From: Symbiodinium natans | Taxonomy: Eukaryota > Sar > Dinophyceae > Suessiales > Symbiodiniaceae | Direction: 5' to 3' | Length of the DNA stretch: 22,500 bases | NCBI GenBank assembly: GCA_905221605.1 | Contig: CAJNDS010002823.1 | Coordinates: forward strand, 1,122,470-1,144,969 | Shown: one piece after another, positions 1 to 10,100 of the stretch | Layout: every line of letters starts with the position of its first letter | How positions within the stretch are numbered: position 1 is the first letter of the stretch | Position numbers and translations under genes: made by a program | The notes under the pieces: generated by a model | Databases searched by the model: none | Seen by the model: only the letters and a program-made list of their open reading frames with translations | Told to the model about the DNA's origin: nothing

Positions 1-286
1 CTGGGGGCACTCGGACCGCAGACCTGACTGGAACTCAGGGTCCTGTGGATCTGCAGCCGGCAGCCGGTGACAGACGCGCGGGCTCATGATAGAATCTGCG
101 GTGTTCCCCCCGTTTCCTTGTTCATGAACCGGCGACCTCCCAGGAATCTAAGGTTTGGCACTTATGAGGACGTTGGGAGTGTTCCCTAGCATCCTTCCAG
201 TGGCCATGGACGAGTGACTAGACATGGCAAGCCGCTCCAGAACTCCCAGTGAAGAACTCGAAAAGCTCCAATCGAACTCCCAAACT

Positions 287-387
287 CCCTAAACCCTAAA
301 CCCCAAACCCTAAACCCTAAACCCTAAACCCTAAACCCTAAACCCTAAACCCTAAACCCTAAATACCCTAAACCCTAAACCCTAAAC
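287..387 (+). repeat. CCCTAAA array
   Basis: About 14 near-perfect 7-base units. It lies 23 bases past the donor of candidate exon 411-488 and reads TTTAGGG in the transcript. Confidence 0.95.
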
Positions 388-410
388 AAACTCCCTGAGA
401 CAGGAAGCAC

Positions 411-488
411 CTGAGTCCGCCGAGCGACCTGCGCCTCAGCGTCGGCAGCGGTCAGCGGCAGAAACTCCGCGGGCGCTGGGCCGAGCTC
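411..488 (-). CDS. Candidate 78-nt downstream exon
   Basis: The acceptor CTCTTTCCGCAG is good and the donor is CAG followed by GTGCTT. Twenty-six codons start ELGPAPAEFLPLTAADAEAQ. The phase is 0 at both ends, so it could follow the two candidates to its right. It is boxed by CCCTAAA (287-387) and TTTAGGG (501-619). It may belong to the methyltransferase gene's C terminus or to a next gene running off the left edge. Confidence 0.4.
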
Positions 489-500
489 CTGCGGAAAGAG

Positions 501-619
501 GTTTAGGGTTTAGGGTTTAGGGTTTAGGGTTTAGGGTTTGGGGTTTGGGGTTTAGGGTTTAGGGGTTTGGGGTTTAGGGTTTAGGGTTTAGGGTTTAGGG
601 TTTAGGGTTCAGGGTTGAG
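501..619 (+). repeat. TTTAGGG array
   Basis: Units are partly TTTGGGG. It ends 12 bases before the acceptor of candidate exon 411-488 in transcript sense. Confidence 0.95.
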
Positions 620-1921
620 GTCCTGATACAAGAAGGCTTCCATGCTTTCGGGTCGGTTCTTGCGAGGTTGGCCCTTAGAACCCTCTGAAAAATATTCCTA
701 CATAATGGTCCTCTTAAACCCAAATAAGGGAACACTGCAAATATTCCTACATATGGTCCTCTTAAACCCAAATAAGGGAACACTACAAATTTCCTGAGGG
801 CCTACCTAGCTTGATCTTGAAGTCTTCGGCTTCAGGCGTCAAGCGCTTGAAGCGCTTCAGTTCAGGACATCAGCTGCGTCCAAGCACTGGGTCAGCCGTG
901 GATTCGGAAACTGAAACAACGCGCGGTTTCGAAATTTGGAAGGTAAAAAAAAAAAACGTGATTCTGAAAACTGGAGACCGCAGGTTCGGAAACAGTGAAT
1001 TTGGGAAACCGGAAAACGCAGATTCGGGACCCCAGGCATCGGGAAGCAGGAAAACGAGGATTCGAGAAACTGAACAAGTCGGATTCGCACACCGAGGCTT
1101 CGCGCAACTGTCAGGAATGGATTCGAACAGCGGCTTGAGCCACGATCCGTCCGGAGAAATCTGCCTCTGCCATCTACCTAACCCTATACTCCCCTCAAAA
1201 CCTTAATAAGAATAATATGTTTAATACCCTCTTGGGCTTTGTTTTAATAAAATAAAAAATAATTCCCAAGAGGGATATAGAACCTGGAAACTCACGCCTT
1301 GCTACCGGCGACATGAACATTGCGATACCCTCAATTGGGGAGTTTCCTGAGTCACATACAAACCACGCGGGTCCTGAATCGTGTGAGATCAGTTTCCTGA
1401 ATCATGAATCAGGCAGTTTCCTGTATCGTCGTTAATGAAATGTGTGAAGCAAGTTTCCTAGCTTCCAGAAGCGCAGTGAATCGCAGGAATGTCCTGAATC
1501 CTGGTTTCCTGAACGCGGCTGGTTTCTGATTCCCGTGGAACCCAAGAACAGATCTGGAGGAGCTCGAGCCAGCAATTCACCCAACTCTCAGCCCCAAGCC
1601 AGCCCCAAAGCCGGACAAAGGTCCTCGAACTGTTTCCGTTTCCCCAGAGGGTATTCTTCAAGATCCTCTCGCCAAATTTCTCCACAAACATACATACTAA
1701 GCAACAGCCAGAATCACAAACACACCCCGCGACCGCAAGCCTTTAAGAATCAAGGTCCAACAAGGTTTCTTCTAGGGGGGTTTCTTGTCATAACACCCAG
1801 AGTAGCCCCAAAAGCCCTGCGCCCGCAACTTCCCCCGGACCTCGCCCTGCATGCTCTGCTGGAGGGAACGCAGGTCGGTGCTCTCAGAGCGGCCGCTCTT
1901 CCTGCTGAAGGATTCGGGGCT
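620..1921. other. Presumed intron, no gene recognised
   Basis: From 640 to 790 there is a direct repeat of a segment containing CCCAAATAAGGGAACACT. From 900 to 1140 come spaced copies of a motif like GATTCGGAAACTG, and from 1330 to 1530 recurring GTTTCCTGAATC. These look like old degenerate tandem repeats. Frames in this stretch have no protein character. Confidence 0.6.
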
Positions 1922-2024
1922 CAGGGTTTGGGGTTTAGGGCTAAGGGCTTAGGGCTTATGGCTTCGGGTTTAGGGTTTAGGGTTTAGGGTTTAGGGTTTA
2001 GGGTTTAGGGTTTACGGCTTACGG
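1922..2024 (+). repeat. TTTAGGG array, degenerate start
   Basis: The clean core is 1966-2014. It lies inside the presumed intron between candidate exons 2588-2626 and 411-488. Confidence 0.9.
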
Positions 2025-2490
2025 CTTCGCGGAGCTGAGCTGCACATATGAGACCGACACACCGACACGTGAGCCTCGTGAGGCTGGATGTTGAGGACAG
2101 GGATGGGCCCTGTCCAAGCTTCCTCAAAGCCCTTCCCGACTCCCCTTGAATCGGCTTAGGGCCGGAGTTTTGGAAAGACGGCTCCACCGCCTATTCCTCA
2201 ACACGCAGAACTTCAGACCTCGCAAAACCATAACAAGCAAAACAAGGGCGAGCCTCACAAGCCACTGGCGCGGCTTGCTATCCAGTATCCAGTAGCCTTG
2301 TGCGGCAAGAAACTCTGCAAAACAACAAAGTGGAACGCAAATTTGCCCCCAAGCCCATGTAGTCTTCTGGCATTCCTCCAGAAATCCGCAACCCAAAAGC
2401 CCTGGCCCGCGAATCTCCCAGGAGGCGGGCCAACCAAACACTGCACCAACCCGCGCTCCACAACACAGGAGACTTCAGCACCCAGTTCAA

Positions 2491-2575
2491 CCCTGAACCC
2501 TAAACTCTAAACCCCAAACCCCAAACCCTAAACCCTAAACCCTACACCCTAAACCCTAAACCCCAAGCCCTAAAA
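2491..2575 (+). repeat. CCCTAAA array
   Basis: It lies 12 bases past the donor of the 39-nt candidate exon and faces the TTTAGGG array at 2636 across a 60-base island. Confidence 0.95.
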
Positions 2576-2587
2576 GGCCAGGCGCAC

Positions 2588-2626
2588 CTCGCCCGGATTG
2601 GACGCAGAAGTGCAAGCCAGGGATGC
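2588..2626 (-). CDS. Candidate 39-nt downstream exon
   Basis: The acceptor is CAGCCAAG and the donor GAG followed by GTGCGC. It is read as ASLACTSASNPGE, phase 0 at both ends. A frame one base off (GIPGLHFCVQSGR) and a plus-strand reading are also open. Support is mainly position: a short GC-rich island between two opposed arrays. Confidence 0.3.
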
Positions 2627-2635
2627 CTTGGCTGT

Positions 2636-2840
2636 TTAGGGTTCAGGGTTTAGGGTTTAGGGTTTAGGGTTTACGGTGTAGGGTTTAGGGTTTAGGGTTT
2701 AGGGTTTAGGGTTGAGGGTTTCAAGGTTTAGGGTTCAGGGTTTCAAGGTTTAGGGTTTAGGAGTTAAGGTTTAGGGTGTAGGGCTTAGGGCTTAGGGGTT
2801 CGGGGTTAGGGGTTAGGGGTTAGGGTTTAGGGTTTAGGGG
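2636..2840 (+). repeat. TTTAGGG array with many variants
   Basis: Units vary (TTCAGGG, TTACGG, GTTAGGG). It lies next to the acceptor of the 39-nt candidate exon. Degenerate TTTAGGG-like words continue to about 2945. Confidence 0.9.
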
Positions 2841-3130
2841 ATGGAGTTTGCCATTTCTGACCCCTGAGCTGGCGGTTGGAACAACTTATAGCTCCCATAA
2901 CCCTGCAGGGTTTTGGGTTTAGGTGTGAGGGTCTAGGGTCTAGGGCTTCGACGTTGCCCTGCTAATAACTATCCTTTTCGGTGGCTTGAGCGGGATATTT
3001 CAAGTTTGGGTCGGAAGTCTTCTCGCGGTGATGGTCGGTGGCGGGGGCAGAAGAGATAAGGGTCTAGGCCCTAGGATTTCAGAATACTTCTGGGGTTGCC
3101 CGTATTAGCCTGGAGTTCTTGAAAACCCAG

Positions 3131-3235
3131 GGACTAAACCCCTAAACCCCTAAACCCCTAAACCCCTAAACCCCTAAACCCCTAAACCCCTAAACCCCTA
3201 AACCCTAAACCCTAAACCCCAAACCCTAAACCCTG
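3131..3235 (+). repeat. CCCCTAAA octamer then CCCTAAA array
   Basis: About eight 8-base CCCCTAAA units grade into 7-base CCCTAAA units. The array runs into the donor of candidate exon 3232-3297. Confidence 0.95.
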
Positions 3236-3297
3236 AACTCCCCCGCCGCGGAGCTCGAGAGAAGGTCGTCCTCGGCGCCGCAGCAGGCTGCCGGATC
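3232..3297 (-). CDS. Candidate downstream exon boxed by telomere arrays
   Basis: The acceptor is GGCCTCAG. Twenty-two codons, DPAACCGAEDDLLSSSAAGE then FR, end at AGG directly followed by GTTTAGGG, so the first repeat unit itself would provide the GT donor. The phase is 0 at both ends. Two other frames are also open here, so coding is plausible, not shown. Confidence 0.35.
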
Positions 3298-3355
3298 CTG
3301 AGGCCCCTCCGAAGCTCTGAGAGTCCCACATGACCCCCTTGCGGAACCCTTGGGG

Positions 3356-3408
3356 TGTAGGGTTTAGGGTTTAAGGTTTAGGGTTTCGGGTTTAGGGTTT
3401 AGGGTTTC
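3356..3408 (+). repeat. TTTAGGG array
   Basis: A short array between exon 3495-3553 and candidate exon 3232-3297. In the transcript it is CCCTAAA, about 60 bases before the acceptor. Confidence 0.9.
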
Positions 3409-3494
3409 CCCAAGCCTGAGCCTCCAAACTCAAATCCCAACAACCACCCCAAGAATCCCCGGGTGAGGACATGTGCTGTCGTCATGCGAGTAGC

Positions 3495-3553
3495 CAAAGT
3501 CTGCAGGAATTGGTGGAGATCTCCCTGCACAGCAGGCCAGTCCAAATCGTCAC
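3495..3553 (-). CDS. Methyltransferase core exon 10 (GDDxDWPAV)
   Basis: The acceptor is CGTCGAG. The exon encodes DDLDWPAVQGDLHQFLQTL, the conserved late motif of the family. A GC donor after TTG gives phase 0. The frame stays open to 3471 (GT donor after CAT) and beyond, so the 3' end is uncertain. Confidence 0.75.
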
Positions 3554-4085
3554 CTCGACGATTCACAGGCTCACAGGGTCTGGAGGTGGGCCGGGAAATA
3601 TTTGGGGTCGCGATTCTCCTGTATTCCGCATGATGGGCTCTCTCTAGGAAAAACCATTCTCCTCTAATCCTTAAGGACTTAGGGTTGTCGATTTTGGGAA
3701 ACCACAGAGCGCTCAAGTGTCACAAAGTGCTTCAAACCTCAACTTGCGCAAGCCACGTCCCTGAACACATCGCAGAACACCCCCGAGTCCAGACTAGCAC
3801 TTGCGCCCCAAGCCCCCCCCCCATTTCATGAGATGAGCCCTGATTTCTAGACCCCTACAAAGAGCTCGCCGAGCGGCCGAGGAGGACCCCGCCGCCTCTC
3901 CTTTGAGAGAGGCACGGCAAAGCAAGGATTCGGCTGGGGTTTATATATGCGGCTTATCTAGAGTAACCTATGCCTTTACAAAATGGAAATATGTACCAAT
4001 AGTTAAAGACAAACGAACTAGGTCGGGGGAAGAGCTCTACCCCACTTTTCGCCCGCTGTTGTGATTTCACACACACCTATATATG

Positions 4086-4120
<35 letters not shown>

Positions 4121-7100
4121 TTGTTGATTACACATACTAATTGTTTACTTATGTAATTAACTAATTAACTAGTTAATTAAGTAACTAATCAGAGTAGTTA
4201 ATGAATAAATTGACGCATTCTTCTTGCATTTTCTATATATATATATATACATATACATATATAGTTAGAAAGCTCAGTCAGGAGTTCCCCACCTTCGGTG
4301 CGGGGTTGTTAGACTTTAAACTCAATTCTTCTCCTCGCCCGGAACTCTTATCCTCGCCCAGAACTCTTGTCCTCGCCCGGTCTACTCCTAGAGCCTCCCT
4401 GGAGTGCCCAACCCCAGAGACTCCCTGGAGTGCCCAACCCCCAAGACTCCCTGCAGTGCCCAACCCCAAAAAAACTCCCTGGAGTGCCCAACCCAGCTGG
4501 AGTGCCCAACCCAGAGTCTCCCTGGAGTGCCCAGCCCTTCTCCTGGAGTGCCCAACGCCAGAGTCTCCCTGGAGTGCCCAACCCCAATTGCAAGCAAAAC
4601 TAAGAAAGCGTATTTGAATCAATGTGTCTTTGTTTGAACATCCTATTTGCGCTCTTTCCGTTTAACGAGGAGCAAGGTGGGGATGTTCGAAGTAAAATAA
4701 CTGAAACCAAGATTTTGTAACCTTTTCGCAGGATCTGCAAAGCCGGATTCTAGGTCAAACTTCACGAAACTACTACAGAATACGGCCTGCACTGAACTCC
4801 ATTCGCCAGTGGACTTACAAGCACCAATGAGAAGATGCCATCTGCCTGCCTGCTGATAAAGGACTCATCTGATGCGAGGTGCCATGAAAATTCGTATTGC
4901 TACTCCAGCACTGCCGAAAGCCCCCACGGCAGGACAAGACCACCATGTGTGCGATTCCAGCGGCAGGAGGCGGAAAGCCTGGACCATTTCGAGCCTGAAT
5001 AGGCAGGAGAAGGCACAGCTAGTTGGGATCTAGGGCCCTCTCCACGCCAGGGTCACATCTCGCATCCAAAACTCCACAAAACAGCCACTCTGACAATGCC
5101 TTCTGCGAAACAAATCACAACTCATCAGAAGCACACAAGCCAGCTTTTGTGTGGTTCAGATATGGGAAATGCCGAGGCCTCGGGGCAAAAAACACGGTCG
5201 CATAACTTCTCGCAGTCAAACCAAACAACACCTACTAGCAGCTAACCCGAGCCCCAGGTGCGAGGCCTTGTCACCCAGCAAACGGGACTTTCAGCTTGGC
5301 GCGTGGTACGATTCATGGTTTCGTGTACTGGTTCCAAACACAAAACGCTCATCTGCATCTAACTAGCCAAAGGCTCAACCAACTAGGATGGTGTTTTTGT
5401 TGCTAAAACACACAACGCTTGGTTCCCCTCAGATACTTTGAGAACCTAATTAATGCACCATTATGCACCAAATATACCATACTAACCAAGACATGTCCGC
5501 GGGTCAGTTCCCTAAATAATGGTCCTTCTTGGCACACCCTAGATGTATGCGTATTACAACACGGACCCCAACAAGAAACAAAAAGAAGAGGCCAGATGGT
5601 CCCAGGATGTTGCCGGCATGTTCCCTTGCCCACCTTCCTGAACGCCGGAGCGTTCTACGCTCGACCCTCAACCCCTCAACAACACCCTCAACCCCACTAG
5701 GAAACCCCAGAGCAAGCCAAAAGCCGTCCGAGGAACAGCGTCTCGCCCTTTTCATGCGCGGAGTCCAGGTAGATCAAGTCCACCAGGGGGACGTCGCCCC
5801 TGACCTGTGGCAAGCGCTTGGTCTTGAGCCGTGGGTTCGGAAAGCTCAGGCGAAGGACACGGGCAAACACTCCTCGGATGCCGACACCCTCGAACAGCGT
5901 TAGCATCCAGCGCTGCGCTGCTTTCCCAACCCCATAGCCGTGGAAATCATTCCTGAAAAATCACGAAACGTGTTTGTTTCTTAACATCGTGCTCAGTTTG
6001 CACATAAGACGCCCTTTTTCTATCCCTAAACCCTAAACCCGAAACCCTAAACCCTAAACCCTAAACCCTAAAAGGAAAGAGCGATATCCCGTGTCGGGGG
6101 GCCGAGAGCCGCTGCAGGGCTCGGAGGGCGCAGAGCGAGGAGAGCGGCAGGGGGAGGATCACGTCCCGGTGCTCCCAGACCTCTGCTGTTTGGGGTTTAG
6201 GGTTTAGGGTTTAGGGGTTAGGGTGCTAGGAGGGCTCATAAGGTACTTGTTAACCAACAATAACTGTACATATAATAGATCATGGTACTCATTGACCTCT
6301 GCTGTTTAGGGTTTAGGGGTGCTTTGTTAACCGGTTTAGGGTTTTTAGGGTTTAGGACTTAGGTTTAGGGTTTAGGGTTTAGGGTTTAGGGTTTAGGGTT
6401 TAGGGTTTAGGGTTTAGGGTTTAGGGTTTAGGGTTTAGGGTTTAGGGTTTAGGGTTTAGGGTTTAGGGTTTAGGGTTTAGGGTTTAGGGTTTAGGGTTCA
6501 GCAGCTCTCCTCCAACCTCATTTATTCATTCTCTCGTGTTTTTTGTCATTCTGCTTGGTTTCCATTCTGCTCGTATGCGTTTCTTTCTGCTCGTATTCAT
6601 TCTGCTCGTATTCGTTCTTTTTCTGATCTGCTCGTCTCGTGTTCGTTGTCGTTCTGCTCGTATTCATTCTGCTCGTATTCGTTCTCTCTCTGCTCGATTT
6701 CAGTCCGCTCGTTTTCGTTGTTTTTCTTCTCGTATTCATTCTGTTCGTATTCGCTCTCTCTCTCTGCTCGATTTCAGTCTGCTCGTCTTCGTTCTCTCTC
6801 TGCTCGTAATCATTCTGCTCGTATTCGTTCTCTTTCTGCTCATATTCATTTTGCTCGTGTTCGTTCTCTTTCTGCTCGTATTCGTGCTTTTTCTGCACGC
6901 TCTCTGCTCGATTTCAGTCCGCTCGTTTTCGCTGTCTTTCTGCTCGTACTGAGTCTGCTCGTACTCATTCTCTTATTCATTCTGCTCGTATTCGTTCTCT
7001 CTCTGCTCGACGTCAGTCTGCTCGTATTCGTTCTTTTTCTGCTCATATTCACTTTGCTCGTGTTCGTTTTCCCCGGTGACCCTGCCTATTTTTGGCCGTC

Positions 7101-10100
7101 TTGTTGGTTGTGTTTGGCCTGGCTTCCACATGGTTGCTTTCCAGTTAGTGCCCCGGTGACCTCGCCTCATGTTGGCTCCTGCTCGTAGGGTTTGATGAGA
7201 GGCCTAGAGGTTTGTCGTATGTCCCCTCTCTTCGTGCTCGTAGGGTTTGTCGTCTGACCCTCCCTTCATGCTCGTAGGGTTTGATGAGAGGTCTACAGGT
7301 TTGTCGTACGTCCCCTCCCTTCGTGCTCTTAGATTTTGTCGTATGTCGCCTCCCTTCGTGCTCGTCGGCTTTGTCGTATGTCCCTCTTTGTCTGCTTGCA
7401 GAGAATCCCAAGAAATAAGAAACTGAGGTATTATTTTCAGAGGTTTGTCGTATGTCCCCTCCCTTCGTGCTCGTCGGCTTTGTCGTATGTCCCTTTTCTT
7501 CTGCTTGCAGAGAATCCCAAAACATTGAGAAATGTACGGTTTATTTTCGAGGTTTGTCGTATGTCCCCTCCCTTCGTGCTCCAACCCCAGAATGGGGGTC
7601 CGGAAGTTGCTTTTCCCCACCCCACCCTCGGCCCCGCAAAGCCTTAATTTGATCTGGCCCAGACCCAGGTTTTCAAGCCGAGAATGGGGGTCTGGGCCAG
7701 AAGAGGGGTGGGGGGGGTGGGGGGGTGGGGGGTGGGGGTGGGGGGGGGTGGGGGGTGGGGGGGTGGGGGGGGGGGGGGGTGGGGGGGGGGGGGTGGGGGG
7801 TGGGGGGGGGGTGGGGGGTGGGGGGGGTGGGGGGGGAACGGCAAAAAAGCCGTGGCCATTGGCAAAAAAAGCCGTGGCCATTGGCAAAAAAGCCGTGGCC
7901 ATTGGCAAAAAAGCCGTGGCCATTGGCAAAAAAGCCGTGGCCATTGGCAAAAAAGCCGTGGCCATTGGCAAAAAGCCCGAAAAGTTGCCAATGGCCACGG
8001 CTTTTTTGCCAATGGCCACGTTCCCCATTAAGGTTGGGGGGCATTTTGTGCGAATTGGGTTTGAAAAACCCATTTTGGCGACCAACCTTAATGACATTGG
8101 TGGCCATTGGCAAAAAAGCCGTGGCCATTGGCAACTTTCCCCTGGCCATTGGCGAATTTGCCAATGGCCACGGCTTTTTTGCCAATGGCCACGGCTTTTT
8201 TGCCAATGGCCACGGTTTTTTTGCCAATGGCCACGTTCCCCATTAAGGTTTAAATTATGTAAGAACTCAGGTTCAACACCAGAGTAGTAAGAATCTTGGC
8301 CAGCACACACGCCACTGGACCTAGCAATGGCACGAGCACGGAACATTTTCCTGAGCTGCCATCGTGACATATCCTGGATTGCTAGGTTCTTCCAGTGACA
8401 CTTCATTGCACCAAGGTTGGCTCTGCTGCTCTATTAGCCTAAGGCCTTTGAGCACTGGTGGCAACATAAGAACTCAAGCTGAAGCTCGCACCCGAAATGT
8501 CTCACATCACGGATCCACACATCCCACTACTCAACCAGAAGAGGTGATGATCCACACCCCCCTCATTATAACTGCCACAGCTGAAAGCAGTGAGAACGCC
8601 AATCGGATCATCACAGTCATTGTCCCACCGTTTGAGCAGCTGCGTTGCTCAATATGCAGTAGCTTGCGTGCTGGCGTCACCTTGCTTCACGAACTTGAAC
8701 TGACTCATCCTTCTATCCCAGTCAGTGAAGAATTCTCTCAACTCGACAACTTCTATTGTGTCACCACTGACACTGCTCTCAACCGCCTGAAGATAGCGTT
8801 CAAGATAAAGGGCACCACGATGATACTGGTTGACAACTTCATCCATGGCAGTGATGCGTCTTGCAGGATAGCTCGTGCAGCCCCGCTGCTCCAGGCCTCT
8901 CACGGTCTGCGATCCTGTGGTTTTCCGGCAAATCGATGCTTGCACGGAAGTGGATGCACGTGACTGGTCGCCCCCGACTTGCGTGGCCGAAGAAACTTTC
9001 TCCGCAGCATATTTCATCGAAGTATCCCGGGACGTAGTGCGATCATGGGGAACCCATGCCTCGAAGACATGTATGGGCCACACCACCGTGCCGGAGGTGT
9101 AGTTGTCGAATCTCACTTGGCAGTGAAGCCCGAAACCGCCCTTGACCAAGCCTCTTTCACCCACAGGAAGTGAGTGAGTTTCATGACATAGTCGAACGCG
9201 AAGACCTACATCGCACACCTGTGTTTCCAGAGGCTCCCAGCTGCCCGTCAGGAGTGACGTAGCACTGGCCGGTGTCTGCCCCACCTGCGTCGTGGTAGGC
9301 TCCGTCTGGGTCCCCATATCGACCTCGCAGTCAAAGGGCTGGTAATATGGAAGCCAGTTTGGAAGCGTGACATCTATGACGTCGGTCTGTACTTCTACAT
9401 TTGCCCGCTGCCCGAGCTCACGCGGAAGAGGCTCGAGGCTCTTAACCTGCAAGAGGTGGTGGAATAGACAAACTATTCGAGAAATGTTGCCCGCGCCAAC
9501 AGGTATTAGCTCAGGGCTGGAAGGAGAATCGCTATAAACAGGTGTAGGTGTTGATGTTGTAGTCCAGGTGATAGTATCCCTATCAACGGGTCAGGTCCGG
9601 GAGCAACTCCTTTCCCAACAGAAGGCCACCCTTGCACCGCGAATGCAAGAGGATACTCAGGCTTGCAAGACCTGAGGGGTGCACAAGCGTATTGACTGGT
9701 ATCACCTAGGTTTCCATTATGGTGTCTATCAGTCGCCACCTTATGCCACCTCCCCTGGCGCCTAGGTTTCCCTTATGGCTTTCCAGTATTAGCAGAACGC
9801 AAGCGCTCTTGAGCTGTAAGCGCTGCGGGTAAGCTCGCTTCAGCAATCAACTCAAAAGACAAGAACTGTACACGTCTGGCATCCGCATGAGACACGACGC
9901 AAGCAAAAGATATTATCGAGGATCATCATCACCATCAGATATTAAAGCCGCATCTCAACACCAGCGATCGGATATTACCAGCTCCTCGATCTCGTCGTCG
10001 AAATATCATTGCCAGCTGCACATCCAAGATTCAACATTAACCATCAAAATCTGTCATGCTCATGCCTTAACCCGAAAGTACATTATTGCCAGACCTGACA

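Noticed and set aside
287-619. A true chromosome end
   Set aside because: Arrays are short, occur in both orientations throughout the window and have unique sequence on both sides; they are interstitial.
6518-7188. Frames of NEYEQ repeats and of Leu/Phe-rich protein
   Set aside because: Produced by the TCTGCTCGTATTCGTTCT repeat in different registers; no start context or family.
7204-8406. A 400-codon minus-strand frame and its overlapping partners
   Set aside because: They are translations of the G tract and two minisatellites (KPWPLA, poly-Pro, GGDIRQ). Open frames on both strands and in all registers are expected from such repeats.
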